From contig DASXFN010000033.1 of NCBI GenBank assembly GCA_036489565.1, positions 43,487 through 107,486 of the forward strand: a stretch of DNA of 64,000 nt. Reading direction: 5' to 3'. The DNA comes from JAICKN01 sp036489565. GTDB taxonomy: Bacteria > Acidobacteriota > Terriglobia > Terriglobales > Acidobacteriaceae. Made by a program: the position numbers and the translations under genes. The notes beneath the pieces were generated by a model. It saw only the letters and a program-made list of their open reading frames with translations. It was not told the origin of the DNA and did not search any database. Shown here one piece after another: positions 1-8,917 of the stretch (positions are counted from its first letter, which is position 1; each line of letters opens with the position of its first letter).

Positions 1-125
1 AAAGCAACGTCCAGTGGAACGTCCACGGCCATTTTGTCTTTGCCTAAACGACACTGCCAACGACCGCCTATTTGCGCAAGCTCCAAAGGGAGGGTCTGAC
101 CGTTGATTGTCACTTCATAGAGCAT
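1..125 (-). CDS. 5' end of a gene following accC, probably a biotin carboxyl carrier protein (partial)
   Basis: The reading frame opens with ATG 9 bases after the biotin carboxylase stop and runs off the window edge. The 41 visible residues begin MLYEVTINGQTLPLELAQIG, a short beta-rich start. In carboxylase operons of this layout the gene after the biotin carboxylase is commonly the small biotin/lipoyl-attachment protein, whose N-terminus looks like this; the biotinylated AMKM-type motif would lie beyond the edge and cannot be seen. The tight spacing and lack of a clear ribosome site suggest translational coupling to accC. The assignment is inferred from context. Confidence 0.5.
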   Translation of the reverse strand, partial: MLYEVTINGQTLPLELAQIGGRWQCRLGKDKMAVDVPLDVA

Positions 126-134
126 AAAATTGCT

Positions 135-1655
135 TTACTGCAATGCCTCTTGTCGGGCCGTGGATTTCCAGTTGGTAGTGTTCTTTGCTTCCTGAATTTC
201 CTGCTGCGTTCCGCTGCTGCTGGAAGAACGCTGCTCAAGTGCGACAAACAACGCCGCGGCAATGGCCGCAGGCTCGACATTAGAAATGTCCGGCGGTGTC
301 TTCTGAAGTCCATTCAGATATGAAGTGTTCAAGTCTCCGGCAATGAAACGGGGATCGGCCAGGATGTCGCGGAACAGCGTGAGGTTCGTTTTTATCCCGC
401 CCACGAAATATTCCTGAATAGCGCGCCGCAATCGCGCAATTGCCTGTGCCCGGTCTGAGCCAAAACCAATCAGCTTGGCGAGCAGCGGATCATACTCGAT
501 CGGAACACGCCAACCCTCGTACACGCCGCTATCGACGCGCACTCCCGGCCCGGCAGGTTCCTGAAGATTTTGTATGAGGCCCGGGCTGGGCATGAAATTG
601 TTCTCCGAATCTTCGGCATAAATGCGGCATTCGATGGCATGCCCGCGGAGCTGAACGTCTTTTTGCTCGAACGAAAGCGTCTCACCCTGCGCGATTCGAA
701 TTTGCCAGTGCACCAAATCTAATCCAGTCACTAATTCCGTGACAGGATGTTCCACCTGCAGCCGCGTGTTCATCTCCAGAAAGTAAAAGTTCTTGTCACC
801 ATCCACAAGAAACTCGATCGTGCCCGCATTGGTGTAGCCGGAAGCCTGTGCCACTCGCACTGCGGTTTCTCCCATACGCCGTCGCATATCTTCATCAACA
901 AGGGGCGACGGAGCTTCTTCCAAAACTTTCTGGTGCCGTCTTTGGATGGAGCACTCACGCTCTCCCAGATAGAGGGTATGTCCGTGCTCGTCGGCCAAAA
1001 TCTGCATCTCGATATGCCGGGGATTGATGATCGCTTTCTCGATGTAAACCGCGCTATCGCCGAAGGCGCGTAACGCTTCACTCTGCGCTGCTTCAAGCGC
1101 GGATCTCAAGTCTCCGGGCGCATGAACCAGTCGCATGCCTTTTCCTCCTCCCCCGGCAGCCGCCTTTAGCATGACGGGATAGCCAACCTTGGCCGCGATT
1201 ACAGTCGCCTCTTCGGGCGACTGCACCGCGTTGGCTGTGCCCGGAACAATGGGCACGCGAGCGCGCTCCATGGCCTGGCGGGCCGCCGTCTTAGATCCCA
1301 TTTGGCGCATGGATTGTGGGGAAGGGCCGATGAACTTTACTCCAGCATCCGCGCAGGCCTGCGCGAATTTTTCATTTTCAGAGAGGAAGCCGTAGCCGGG
1401 ATGGATGGCGTCCGCGCCGCTCCGTTTTGCGGCGTCAAGAATGCGATCAATGTTCAAATAGGATTCTGAAGCCGCGGCGGGCCCGATCAAGTATGCTTCA
1501 TCGGCCCTGCGGACGTGCAGCGCTGTCCGGTCCACTTCCGAATAGACCGCGACGGGCTGGATCCCCATCTCGCGGCAAGCCCGGATGACTCGCAGAGCAA
1601 TTTCACCGCGGTTGGCAATCAGGATTTTCTTGAAATTTCCGCGCTTGCTGGACAC
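135..1655 (-). CDS. accC: Biotin carboxylase subunit of an acyl-CoA carboxylase
   Basis: Carboxylates biotin with ATP and bicarbonate as the first half-reaction of acetyl- or propionyl-CoA carboxylation in the cytoplasm. Visible hallmarks are the N-terminal KKILIANRGEIALRVIRAC (about residues 9-27), the ATP-grasp glycine loop AAAGGGGKGMRL (165-175), ERECSIQRRHQKVLEEAPS (232-250), and the catalytic EMNTRLQVEHPVTE (294-307). Length (506 aa, GTG start) exceeds the roughly 450 aa of E. coli AccC; the last 55 or so residues form a low-complexity Ser/Gln-rich tail of unclear role. The next gene is the likely carrier protein, so this may be a propionyl- or methylmalonyl-type carboxylase rather than the fatty-acid enzyme. 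The substrate cannot be read from this subunit. Confidence 0.93.
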   Translation of the reverse strand: MSSKRGNFKKILIANRGEIALRVIRACREMGIQPVAVYSEVDRTALHVRRADEAYLIGPAAASESYLNIDRILDAAKRSGADAIHPGYGFLSENEKFAQACADAGVKFIGPSPQSMRQMGSKTAARQAMERARVPIVPGTANAVQSPEEATVIAAKVGYPVMLKAAAGGGGKGMRLVHAPGDLRSALEAAQSEALRAFGDSAVYIEKAIINPRHIEMQILADEHGHTLYLGERECSIQRRHQKVLEEAPSPLVDEDMRRRMGETAVRVAQASGYTNAGTIEFLVDGDKNFYFLEMNTRLQVEHPVTELVTGLDLVHWQIRIAQGETLSFEQKDVQLRGHAIECRIYAEDSENNFMPSPGLIQNLQEPAGPGVRVDSGVYEGWRVPIEYDPLLAKLIGFGSDRAQAIARLRRAIQEYFVGGIKTNLTLFRDILADPRFIAGDLNTSYLNGLQKTPPDISNVEPAAIAAALFVALEQRSSSSSGTQQEIQEAKNTTNWKSTARQEALQ

Positions 1656-1688
1656 AAGCCTAAATTCTACCGGGGAGATTCAGACAAA

Positions 1689-1733
1689 GAGAAACAAAAA
1701 ACAAAGGCCTCATCCGGGGAAGCGATGAGGCCT
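1689..1733 (-). terminator. Rho-independent terminator after the TPR/exbD cluster
   Basis: A perfect 10-bp stem (AGGCCTCATC at 1705-1714 with GATGAGGCCT at 1724-1733, 9-base loop) is followed on the minus strand by a T-rich run (complement of 1690-1704). It lies about 20 bases past the TPR gene stop and just before the accC start, so it separates the exbB/exbD/TPR transcript from accC. Confidence 0.85.
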
Positions 1734-1752
1734 GGAATCAAAACGCCGGTAA

Positions 1753-2589
1753 TTATTGCGTCGGTTGTTGTTTGCTGTTCCCCTGATTGTCAAGCACGAT
1801 GCCCTGGTTCTGCGGCTGCTTGGCGGCTTTGGCTTTCTTGGTGGCCATTGTCTTGTCCACCCAATCATCGGCGGTTTTCAGGTCTGCCGCGCGCGCATCC
1901 GGCTCGCTGCATTCAAGATCAGCTTTTTCGCGATACATCAGGTTCATGTAGGCCATTGCATCATCGTAATCGGGACGAAGCTGGATGGCTTTATTCAGAA
2001 CGTCAATGCCATCCTGAATGTTTGCCCAATTCTGCTCTTTTAGGGTGTCGCAAACCTTCTTGTCCTTGAGAGGCTCATCCGGCTTCAGTTGAAGTTCGGC
2101 CCGAGCTTTCATGCGCGGCTGGTAGGATTCCGTCCAATCAATCACGCCGACGGAATAGTACGGTTCCGCGTCGTTGGGATCCATTTGCGCCGCTTTCAGG
2201 TAATACTCCTTGGACTTGTCGAACTTGTGCATATTCAAGTACAAATATGCAATTCCTTTGACGCTGTTAATGTTTTTCGGGTCTTGATCCAGAACGGCCT
2301 TATAGGCGTCAATGGCCTGTTCCGCGTTGCGGTTGTTCTCAGGCGTGTCAACGTCGGGAATGTATTGCTGCGCAAAGGCGGTTGCCAGGTACAACTTGGC
2401 ATTCAAAAGTTGGGGATCAAAGTGTACGGCGTTCTGGAAGTGATCAATGGCTTCTTCGTACTTCGCGTTCTTGTAAGACGCCACTCCCTTGTTGAGCTGG
2501 TCTCGTGCCCGCAGCTTGTCGCAGCCGACGGTCGCCAGCATCAGTAACCCAGCCGCCATGAGCACGGTCAATCGCGCAGTTCTAGTCAT
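1753..2589 (-). CDS. TPR-repeat lipoprotein
   Basis: Start chosen at 2589 (MTRTARLTVLM...) because it gives a signal peptide ending in a lipobox-like TVGC with Cys23 and has GAGGGGG upstream; a longer frame to 2682 would bury the signal peptide. The mature protein is a chain of tetratricopeptide repeats (for example AEQAIDAYKAVLDQDPKNIN and KFDKSKEYYLKAAQMDPNDA), a protein-interaction scaffold probably anchored to a membrane on the periplasmic side. The C-terminus is Gln/Asn-rich. It closes the tonB-exbB-exbD-exbD run, so it probably serves that transport or envelope-energising system, but no specific partner can be named. Confidence 0.8.
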   Translation of the reverse strand: MTRTARLTVLMAAGLLMLATVGCDKLRARDQLNKGVASYKNAKYEEAIDHFQNAVHFDPQLLNAKLYLATAFAQQYIPDVDTPENNRNAEQAIDAYKAVLDQDPKNINSVKGIAYLYLNMHKFDKSKEYYLKAAQMDPNDAEPYYSVGVIDWTESYQPRMKARAELQLKPDEPLKDKKVCDTLKEQNWANIQDGIDVLNKAIQLRPDYDDAMAYMNLMYREKADLECSEPDARAADLKTADDWVDKTMATKKAKAAKQPQNQGIVLDNQGNSKQQPTQ

Positions 2590-2665
2590 CTTAATTTGAA
2601 TTCCCCCTCGCCCCTCGGGACTTGTGCGGCCCACAGAAGAGTAGCGATTCCTGTAATTTATTTCT

Positions 2666-3109
2666 CTATTGCCCAGATTCAATCTTGGCCGTAATCAGTC
2701 CAACTTTATCCACGCCAGCGGCGTGCGCAATGTCAATAACGTAAGCCACATCGGCAAAGGGAATATTATCATCGCCCTTCACGAACATCACTTTCTCCGC
2801 GCGCGTCTTGAAAATGTCGGTCAAGCGGTCCTGTAAGCCGGTCCAGGCGACGTCATCCTGATTGATTTTCAAATTCGGCTGCCTGCCGGCTCCCGTATCC
2901 ATGACCTGTACGACAATCGTACGTTGGTCCGGGGGAGGGTTTTTGGGCGCATTCGGTGGTGGCGGCTGCGGTACCAGCGCGTCCAATCCGTGAGACACAA
3001 CCGGAGTGATGACCATGAAAATGATCAGAAGCACCAGCAGCACGTCAATCAGCGGCGTAACGTTAATATTTGCACTTTGGCCCCCGCCGGAGCCCGCCGT
3101 CATACCCAT
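2666..3109 (-). CDS. exbD: ExbD/TolR-family biopolymer transport protein, second copy
   Basis: Inner-membrane, single-pass proton-channel partner of ExbB that helps energise TonB. One N-terminal transmembrane segment with the family aspartate (INVTPLIDVLLVLLIIFMV) is followed by a periplasmic domain. Start placed at 3109 (MGMTAGSGGG) because AGGAG lies 8 bases upstream; the longer frame to 3145 overlaps the preceding exbD. The Gly/Ser start and the Pro-rich linker after the membrane segment (QPPPPNAPKNPPPDQ) distinguish it from its neighbour. ExbB/ExbD systems with two ExbD genes occur in several phyla; the two may form mixed assemblies, which is inference. Confidence 0.9.
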   Translation of the reverse strand: MGMTAGSGGGQSANINVTPLIDVLLVLLIIFMVITPVVSHGLDALVPQPPPPNAPKNPPPDQRTIVVQVMDTGAGRQPNLKINQDDVAWTGLQDRLTDIFKTRAEKVMFVKGDDNIPFADVAYVIDIAHAAGVDKVGLITAKIESGQ

Positions 3110-3128
3110 AATAGAATCTCCTAGATTC

Positions 3129-3611
3129 TTACTGTCCTTGCGCACTCAGCGCAGGCAGCGGCTTCGGCGCTAAAGGCGAAGCTGCCGGGTTCTCTTGTCT
3201 TTGATCGGTCAATAATCCCAATTGGTCCACTCCAGCCGACCGGATTGCGTCCACAATTTCCACGACGTCTTTATATTTCGCGCGAGCATCCGCGCGCACG
3301 AATACGCGCTTGTCCGCCTGGTTTGCAAGGCGGTCCTTCACCGCGTCGGTGATTTTATCCGGAGATGTTCTCTCCCTGCCGAGGAATACATACCCATTAC
3401 GCGTAATGGCGACCACAACTGCAGTGTCCTTGTCCGCGTCCGGCATCTGCTGGGGATTATTCACTTTGGTCAAATCCACGCTGATGTCTTTCTGCAACAT
3501 CGGGGTGACCACCATGAAAATGATCAGCAACACCAGCATCACATCCACCATGGGAGTGACGTTGATGTCGGAAGTGACTTTTCTACCTTCGTTTCGTACT
3601 ACGATTCCCAT
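3129..3611 (-). CDS. exbD: ExbD/TolR-family biopolymer transport protein, first copy
   Basis: Same family as the following gene: a single N-terminal membrane helix with the conserved aspartate (INVTPMVDVMLVLLIIFMVV, about residues 17-36) and a periplasmic domain ending in a Pro/Ala-rich tail. It lies between exbB and the second exbD. The gap to exbB (131 bases) holds a strong perfect hairpin that may set the relative amounts of ExbB and ExbD. Family assignment is firm; TonB rather than Tol function is inferred from the tonB gene upstream and the absence of tolA, tolB and pal. Confidence 0.9.
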   Translation of the reverse strand: MGIVVRNEGRKVTSDINVTPMVDVMLVLLIIFMVVTPMLQKDISVDLTKVNNPQQMPDADKDTAVVVAITRNGYVFLGRERTSPDKITDAVKDRLANQADKRVFVRADARAKYKDVVEIVDAIRSAGVDQLGLLTDQRQENPAASPLAPKPLPALSAQGQ

Positions 3612-3669
3612 GTTTCATCTCCCGCGAATCAGGCGATCCAAGCTTGCTCTGCTTAAGTCAGGCCTTTGT

Positions 3670-3697
3670 CAAGCGCCGGGGACAACCCCGGCGCTTG
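3670..3697 (-). repeat. Perfect 12-bp stem hairpin between exbB and exbD
   Basis: CAAGCGCCGGGG (3670-3681) pairs perfectly with CCCCGGCGCTTG (3686-3697) across a 4-base loop. No T-run follows on the minus strand, so it is not a classical terminator. It may be an RNA-processing or stabilising hairpin that sets ExbB:ExbD stoichiometry, or one of the window's dispersed palindromes. Confidence 0.7.
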
Positions 3698-3742
3698 AAC
3701 CGGCAAACTCATGCATGTTTTCGCCAACTCGCTGCGACTAAC

Positions 3743-4504
3743 CTACCGTCGGACTGCTGCTCCACGGCGCTTCAGGAAGTAATCAATCAATTCGCTCGAG
3801 GAATTATCCATTTCCACGTCGAATGCTTCCACACGTCCGGTGAGGTAATTGAACATCATGACAGCGGGGATAGCCACGAGCAGACCAAATGCCGTGGTCA
3901 CCAAGGCTTCCGCGATACCGCCAGCGACCGCGCTGATGCCGGGAGCGTGCTGCGTGGACATTTCCTGAAAGGCGTGCAAAATGCCCATGACCGTGCCGAA
4001 CAGTCCCACGAACGGGGCCGTCGAGCCGATTGTCGCCAGTCCGCCGAGTCCGCGCTTCAGTTCCGCGTGGACAATGGCTTCCGTGCGCTCCAGAGCGCGG
4101 CGCGATGCCTCGATTGTTTCGCCGGGGATCTCTCCGCTCTCCTGATGAGCGCGGAACTCCATTAAGCCAGCAGTGACAACTTTGGCCAGGTGGCTCTTCT
4201 TGTTGCGCTCCGCGACTTTAATGGCTTCATCAATTTTGCCATCGCGCAGGGCGCCCGCCACTGCCGGAGCAAAGGAGCGAGACTGCTTGCGAGCGGAGTT
4301 AAATGCCATCCAGCGGTCAATCATTACGGCAATTGACCAGCCTGACATGACGAATAGTACGAGTACCACTGCCTTGGCCACCCATCCCATGCTGTGCCAC
4401 ATGGAAATCGGGTCCCAAGAAACTGTGCCGCCGCTGTCTTGAAAGAGCCAGACTGCAGCAGTATTAATGTGAGTTACGGCCATCGTTGCAAAATTGGCTA
4501 ACAT
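3743..4504 (-). CDS. exbB: ExbB/TolQ/MotA-family proton channel protein
   Basis: Inner-membrane channel subunit that couples the proton gradient to TonB movement. Three hydrophobic segments are visible: about residues 40-60 (AVVLVLFVMSGWSIAVMIDR), a middle one in a TolQ-like LGGLATIGSTAPFVGLFGTVMGI stretch, and a third in ALVTTAFGLLVAIPAVMMFNYL. The APFVGLFGTV and TTAFGLLVAIPA signatures are typical of the family. GGAGG lies about 11 bases upstream of the ATG. It is followed by two exbD genes and preceded by tonB on the same strand, consistent with one operon. Confidence 0.93.
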   Translation of the reverse strand: MLANFATMAVTHINTAAVWLFQDSGGTVSWDPISMWHSMGWVAKAVVLVLFVMSGWSIAVMIDRWMAFNSARKQSRSFAPAVAGALRDGKIDEAIKVAERNKKSHLAKVVTAGLMEFRAHQESGEIPGETIEASRRALERTEAIVHAELKRGLGGLATIGSTAPFVGLFGTVMGILHAFQEMSTQHAPGISAVAGGIAEALVTTAFGLLVAIPAVMMFNYLTGRVEAFDVEMDNSSSELIDYFLKRRGAAVRR

Positions 4505-4631
4505 GAGTCGTTATTTCCTCCTCGGAACTTTCTATCGCTTACAAAATTGGTCATGCCGCGGGTACGCATGGAGAGCAAACAGACCCGCACTATGTATTGA
4601 TGCAAACTCTCTACTGCTCGCGGTAAGACAT

Positions 4632-5357
4632 CTATCCGCCCAACGAAAAAATCACCGTGACCTGCGTATCCACCACAACAGGCTCGCCATTCAAGAGATA
4701 AGGCCGGTACTTCCACTGCTTCACCGCATCAATTGCTGCTTGCCGCAGCAGAGGCGGGCCGCCGAGCACGTGCAAATTGACCACGTCGCCTTCTTTGCTG
4801 ATCTCTGCTTCAAGAATCACGCTTCCTGAAATGTGCGCGGTCCGCGCAATACCCGGATATTGCGGCGTCACTTTGCGGATCAAGTTTCCCGTGGAGACGC
4901 CCGAAGATACCCGAATTCTCTGCGGTGCGGCAACCGTCGGCGCCTTAATATTGGTTGAGCTTAGGATTCCGCCAATTACTCCACCCGGCGATCCACCACC
5001 AGTTCCACCAACAACTCCTCCCATTGCTCCCATGGAAGGCGGAGCCGCATCTTCCTTGATCATCTGCACTTTTTGAGGAATCCTTGTAGGAGTGCGGAGT
5101 TGGTTATTTACGATGTCGGTCTGCACCTGATGAACAATATGCACGGGCGCCGCTGGCGGTGGAGGAGGCGGAGGAGGGGGAGGCGGCGCGACTAGAAATG
5201 TCGTTAATTGCTGCTTGGGCAACGCTTCCGTGATCAAAAGCGGAATCAGGACCAGGATGCCAACCAATATGGCCTGCAATCCAAAAGAAATTGCTGCTGT
5301 CCTGCCACGATTCGTTCTGAGTCTGTTACCCGATTCTATAAGGCTGTCTTCAAACAT
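4632..5357 (-). CDS. tonB: TonB-family energy transducer
   Basis: Spans the periplasm to power outer-membrane TonB-dependent receptors. It has an N-terminal cytoplasmic stretch, one membrane anchor (about residues 22-43), an uninterrupted run of 11 prolines (58-68), a Gly-rich linker, and a C-terminal TonB domain (about 155-241) with the typical PQYPGIARTAHISGSVILEA and AAIDAVKQWKYRPYLLNGEP blocks. It leads an apparent tonB-exbB-exbD-exbD-TPR cluster, so substrate uptake through TonB-dependent receptors elsewhere in the genome is likely. The substrate is not indicated here. Confidence 0.92.
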   Translation of the reverse strand: MFEDSLIESGNRLRTNRGRTAAISFGLQAILVGILVLIPLLITEALPKQQLTTFLVAPPPPPPPPPPPAAPVHIVHQVQTDIVNNQLRTPTRIPQKVQMIKEDAAPPSMGAMGGVVGGTGGGSPGGVIGGILSSTNIKAPTVAAPQRIRVSSGVSTGNLIRKVTPQYPGIARTAHISGSVILEAEISKEGDVVNLHVLGGPPLLRQAAIDAVKQWKYRPYLLNGEPVVVDTQVTVIFSLGG

Positions 5358-5411
5358 AGGCTTCTCCTACCTGGACCCTACGTACGCTTAGACACCACCT
5401 GCCGACCGCTT

Positions 5412-5450
5412 GTTCCCAAATAAATCTCCCAATAAATATGGGACGGGAAC
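5412..5450 (-). terminator. Nested inverted repeat between secF and tonB (possible terminator or attenuator)
   Basis: An outer pair GTTCCC (5412-5417) with GGGAAC (5445-5450) encloses an inner pair TCCCA (5427-5431) with TGGGA (5439-5443) around an AT-rich loop. It starts right at the end of secF and lies about 55 bases before tonB. There is no long T-run, so termination would be weak; a partial barrier between the sec and ton transcripts is plausible. Confidence 0.4.
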
Positions 5451-5451
5451 G

Positions 5452-6654
5452 CTAAACCTTGGCCTTCTCCGGGCTCTGTTTGCCAGCCTTTGCTACAGAC
5501 ATCCCGGGCGTTTTGCCATGCTGCGACCGCCAATCCTGGTATGCGACCAAAATGGGCGCCGCGATGGCGATTGACGAATACGTCCCAATTAAGATGCCGA
5601 TTACGAGGGCGAAGGAGAACCCATTTAACACTTCTCCGCCAAACAGATAGAGCGCGAGGACTGTCAGAAAGGTCAATCCGGCGGTCAAGACCGTCCGGCT
5701 CAGGGTTTGATTAATACTTCGATTGACGATCTCGGACAGCTTTTCCCGCCGCATCAGCTTCAAATTCTCGCGGATGCGGTCAAAAACTACGATGGTGTCG
5801 TTATTCGAATAACCTACCAGCGTCAAAATTGCAGCAATCACGGTAAGCGATATGTCCTTATTCGTCAATGAAAATGCGCCAACCGTGATGAGCGTATCGT
5901 GAAATACGGTCACGACCGCCGCAACCCCGTAAATCCACTCAAAGCGGAAGGCCAGGTAAATCAGCATTCCGAGCAGGGAATAGAGCACCGCGCGGATGGC
6001 CTGTCCTTTAAGTTGGCTGCCCACCTGGGGCCCGACAATGGCTACTGAGACCACATGAAAATCCGATAGGAAAAACCCATCCGGCAAGGAAGCTAAAACC
6101 GCAGGCTCCACGTTTCCTTTTAGCTCATCCAGCGAATTAAGAAGGCCATCTTTTACTTTGTCCCGATAGTTGACGATGGCCTGGGCCTGAGTGGTGTAAA
6201 GCTCTTTGGCATTCGTTCCCGCGTGCAGGGGGTCCTTATCCAATAAATAATTTTGTAATGCCAGGGGGCTGGCATTGTTCAAGTCCTGTTTTCCGGCGGG
6301 AACATTGCTCTGCAGAGCGCTGATAATTGTATTTTTGCCGCGATCCAGCGCTTGTTCGTTGGTTTCCTGAATGGGCAAGTCAATCAGTTCTTCATTGGTG
6401 CTCGCCGGTTCCAGAGGCTGAAGCTTTACGTCATGGAGGCCGGCACGATCCATGGCGGCGCGGATTGCTTTGTCATTGGGCGTGGAGGCGAACTTGACCT
6501 CGACCACGGTGCCGCCGCGGAAATCGATACCTAGCGGAATGCCGTGCCAAAAAAAGATGGATAGCAGGCCCGAGATGCTAAAGATCAAGGAGAAGGCAAT
6601 GAAATACCACTTCTTGCCCAGAAAATCGACGTTCGGATTGTGAAAAAATTCCAC
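5452..6654 (-). CDS. secF: Protein translocase subunit SecF
   Basis: Inner-membrane partner of SecD that uses the proton gradient to help pull exported proteins through SecYEG. Visible features are the first membrane segment after FLGKKWYF, the LGIDFRGGTVVEVKF motif (about residues 40-55), and a C-terminal block of five membrane helices containing VVTVFHDTLITVGAFSL and VGYSNNDTIVVFDRIRENL, the RND-like core. At 400 aa it is longer than E. coli SecF (about 320) because of an extended periplasmic loop (roughly 85-210). It follows secD and yajC in the classical order. Confidence 0.96.
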   Translation of the reverse strand: MEFFHNPNVDFLGKKWYFIAFSLIFSISGLLSIFFWHGIPLGIDFRGGTVVEVKFASTPNDKAIRAAMDRAGLHDVKLQPLEPASTNEELIDLPIQETNEQALDRGKNTIISALQSNVPAGKQDLNNASPLALQNYLLDKDPLHAGTNAKELYTTQAQAIVNYRDKVKDGLLNSLDELKGNVEPAVLASLPDGFFLSDFHVVSVAIVGPQVGSQLKGQAIRAVLYSLLGMLIYLAFRFEWIYGVAAVVTVFHDTLITVGAFSLTNKDISLTVIAAILTLVGYSNNDTIVVFDRIRENLKLMRREKLSEIVNRSINQTLSRTVLTAGLTFLTVLALYLFGGEVLNGFSFALVIGILIGTYSSIAIAAPILVAYQDWRSQHGKTPGMSVAKAGKQSPEKAKV

Positions 6655-6712
6655 GCTGCCTCTAACCCTTCAGGAACTTAAAAGCTTGTAAAAAAACGAC
6701 CTCTGCAATCTG

Positions 6713-8329
6713 CTAAATGCTCAAAGCTTCGCCACGCTGTTTGCGGCTCAAGATCCAGTCGAAAATAATTCGCGATACGAAAACGGCGGTAAACAGGTTC
6801 GCCACCAAACCGATGGTCAATGTGGTGGCAAAGCCCTGAACCGGGCCAGTGCCGAAAACAAACAAGATCGCAGCGGAGAGAATGGTCGTGACGTGCGTAT
6901 CAAAAATGGCGGTCCACGCATGGCGGAAGCCCTGGTCCACGGCCGAAGGTGGCGTTTTGCCGTTCCGCAACTCTTCGCGGATACGCTCAAAGATCAGCAC
7001 ATTGGAATCCACGCCCATGCCGACCGTGAGAATAACTCCGGCAATTCCCGGCAGCGTCAACACGCCCTTCAGGTAGCCCATGGAACCAAGCAGGATGATG
7101 AGGTTCAGGATCAAAGCGACATCCGCATTGATGCCTGCTCCGCGATAGTAAACAAGCATGAAGATCAGTACCGCGACCATGCCGACTACGGTTGCCTCCA
7201 CGCCGTGCCGAATCGAATCAGCCCCCAGCGACGGCCCAACCGTGCGTTCTTCCAGGTAATTGATGCCCGCGGGCAACGCGCCGGAACGCAGGACCAGCGC
7301 CAGGTCTTTCGCTTCCTGATCTGAAAAATTTCCTTTTATCTCGCACTGATCGCGAATGGGCTCTTCAATATTGGCTACTTCCTGCACTTTATTGTCGAGC
7401 ACTACCGCCAGGCTGTCGTTTACATGCTGCGAGGTGAAGTTGTAAAACTTCTGCCCGCCCTCGCCAGTCAAGTTGAAGGTGACAGTCGGCTGTCCAGTTT
7501 CACTGCTGCGGCTTACATCGGCGCTGCGCAGGTCGCGTCCGCTGATGGCGGAAGCCCGCGAAATCAAATACCACGCTTCGCCCCCGCCGCCACCCGTGCC
7601 AATACTGCGCCCCGGCAATATCACGGTATCAGGAGGAAGAACGCCGCCATGCTGCTGCAGCGCATCCTGCTCGCTGGTGTACGGCCCGCCGAAGGATTGC
7701 CGCACCTGCAGCATTGCCGTGGACTGCATTACTTCCTTCACGCGCGCCGGATCGTTCACGTCCGGCAACTCCACCAGAATCTGGTACGCGCCCAGTCCGT
7801 GCTCCTGCACCGTCGGTTCGCTCACGCCCAGGCTGTCAATTCGATTGCGGATGGTTTCAATCGCCTGCTGCACCGCGCGGTCCTTCAATTCCTTTAACGC
7901 CTGCGGCTTCATAGCAACTGTCCAGTTGTTATCGGCGCCAGAGGCAGCGTCATATTCCGGCAAAGCGTCGGAAATCAGGGATCGCACGTCGGAACTTGCG
8001 TTTGGCGATACTCCTTGAATCACAATTTTTTCGGGGCTATTGGTTGGATCAGGCTTAGTAACGCTGGCGTAATTTACTTTGCGGTTGCGAAGGCCCTGCT
8101 TGATGGTCTCGACGGCGGAGTCGGAGTCCACATTCACCGCGTCATTCACCTTGACTTGCAGGATGAGGTGAGTCCCGCCTTTGAGGTCCAATCCCAGATG
8201 GATTTGCTTCTGGAGAGAGCTCACTAGTCCCTGCCAGCTGAAGCTGTCGGGAATCCCAAATATGCCGACGATAAAGAACAACAGCGCGGCGACTGTAACG
8301 ATGACTTTCCAGCTTAAATTCTTGTTCAT
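6713..8329 (-). CDS. secD: Protein translocase subunit SecD
   Basis: Inner-membrane RND-type component of the Sec accessory complex. The N-terminal membrane helix is followed by HLGLDLKGGTHLILQV (about 41-56), a large periplasmic domain (P1 head and base), and a six-helix C-terminal domain with GVILTVGMGVDSNVLIFERI and DTHVTTILSAAILFVFG, which carries the residues of the proton path. Its length of 538 aa is normal for shorter SecD proteins. The gap to secF is 58 bases, and yajC lies just upstream. Confidence 0.97.
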   Translation of the reverse strand: MNKNLSWKVIVTVAALLFFIVGIFGIPDSFSWQGLVSSLQKQIHLGLDLKGGTHLILQVKVNDAVNVDSDSAVETIKQGLRNRKVNYASVTKPDPTNSPEKIVIQGVSPNASSDVRSLISDALPEYDAASGADNNWTVAMKPQALKELKDRAVQQAIETIRNRIDSLGVSEPTVQEHGLGAYQILVELPDVNDPARVKEVMQSTAMLQVRQSFGGPYTSEQDALQQHGGVLPPDTVILPGRSIGTGGGGGEAWYLISRASAISGRDLRSADVSRSSETGQPTVTFNLTGEGGQKFYNFTSQHVNDSLAVVLDNKVQEVANIEEPIRDQCEIKGNFSDQEAKDLALVLRSGALPAGINYLEERTVGPSLGADSIRHGVEATVVGMVAVLIFMLVYYRGAGINADVALILNLIILLGSMGYLKGVLTLPGIAGVILTVGMGVDSNVLIFERIREELRNGKTPPSAVDQGFRHAWTAIFDTHVTTILSAAILFVFGTGPVQGFATTLTIGLVANLFTAVFVSRIIFDWILSRKQRGEALSI

Positions 8330-8414
8330 GACCTGATCTATAACTTCAATTTCACTGTGCTTTTTCTTGCTTGCGCAGGCGATATTCCGAAGGGCTTGCG
8401 CTTGTTACTGACTT

Positions 8415-8738
8415 TTACTTGGTGACGATCTCCTCACCGCTTGCAACAGTAGCAATGGAAGCGCGGGTGACCTCAAGACGGAGGTTGTCAGGCGGAATGC
8501 GCAAATGAACGTAATCGTCCCGCAGGGCGATTATAGTTCCATGGAGCCCCCCGTTTGTCACAACCTTGTCCCCGGTCTTCAGCTCACCGAGCATCTTTTG
8601 CCACTTTTTCTGCCGACGCTGCTGCGGCATGATCAAAAGGAAATAGAAAATGGCGAAAATAAATAAAAGCGGGGCCAAAGTGATCAGACTCATGCCCCCA
8701 CCGCTTGATTGAAGCGCCAATAAATTGAACATGCTCAT
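8415..8738 (-). CDS. yajC: Preprotein translocase subunit YajC
   Basis: Small inner-membrane protein of the SecDF-YajC complex. One N-terminal membrane helix (about residues 20-40, ending LLIMPQQRRQKKWQKML) is followed by the conserved cytoplasmic domain LKTGDKVVTNGGLHGTIIAL. Length 107 aa is typical. It lies between tgt and secD, the widespread tgt-yajC-secD-secF arrangement. Confidence 0.97.
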   Translation of the reverse strand: MSMFNLLALQSSGGGMSLITLAPLLFIFAIFYFLLIMPQQRRQKKWQKMLGELKTGDKVVTNGGLHGTIIALRDDYVHLRIPPDNLRLEVTRASIATVASGEEIVTK

Positions 8739-8917
8739 GGAAAACCGGAATTTTCTCTAATCACTCCACGCGAGCGCCCAAAGGCGCAATAACACCATTC
8801 GTATTCGCTGCGGGATTCTTCTATTCAGGCCGGACAGTTTTTCAGCTTATGGCATGAACCGGGAATGCCAAGCTGGGTTTCGGTCAAGACCACAACACAG
8901 CAGAAAATATAAGGCCC

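Noticed and set aside
770..1096. Second gene antisense to accC and similar long frames opposite other genes
   Set aside because: They are shadow frames of GC-rich coding sequence; the opposing frames carry complete family motifs.
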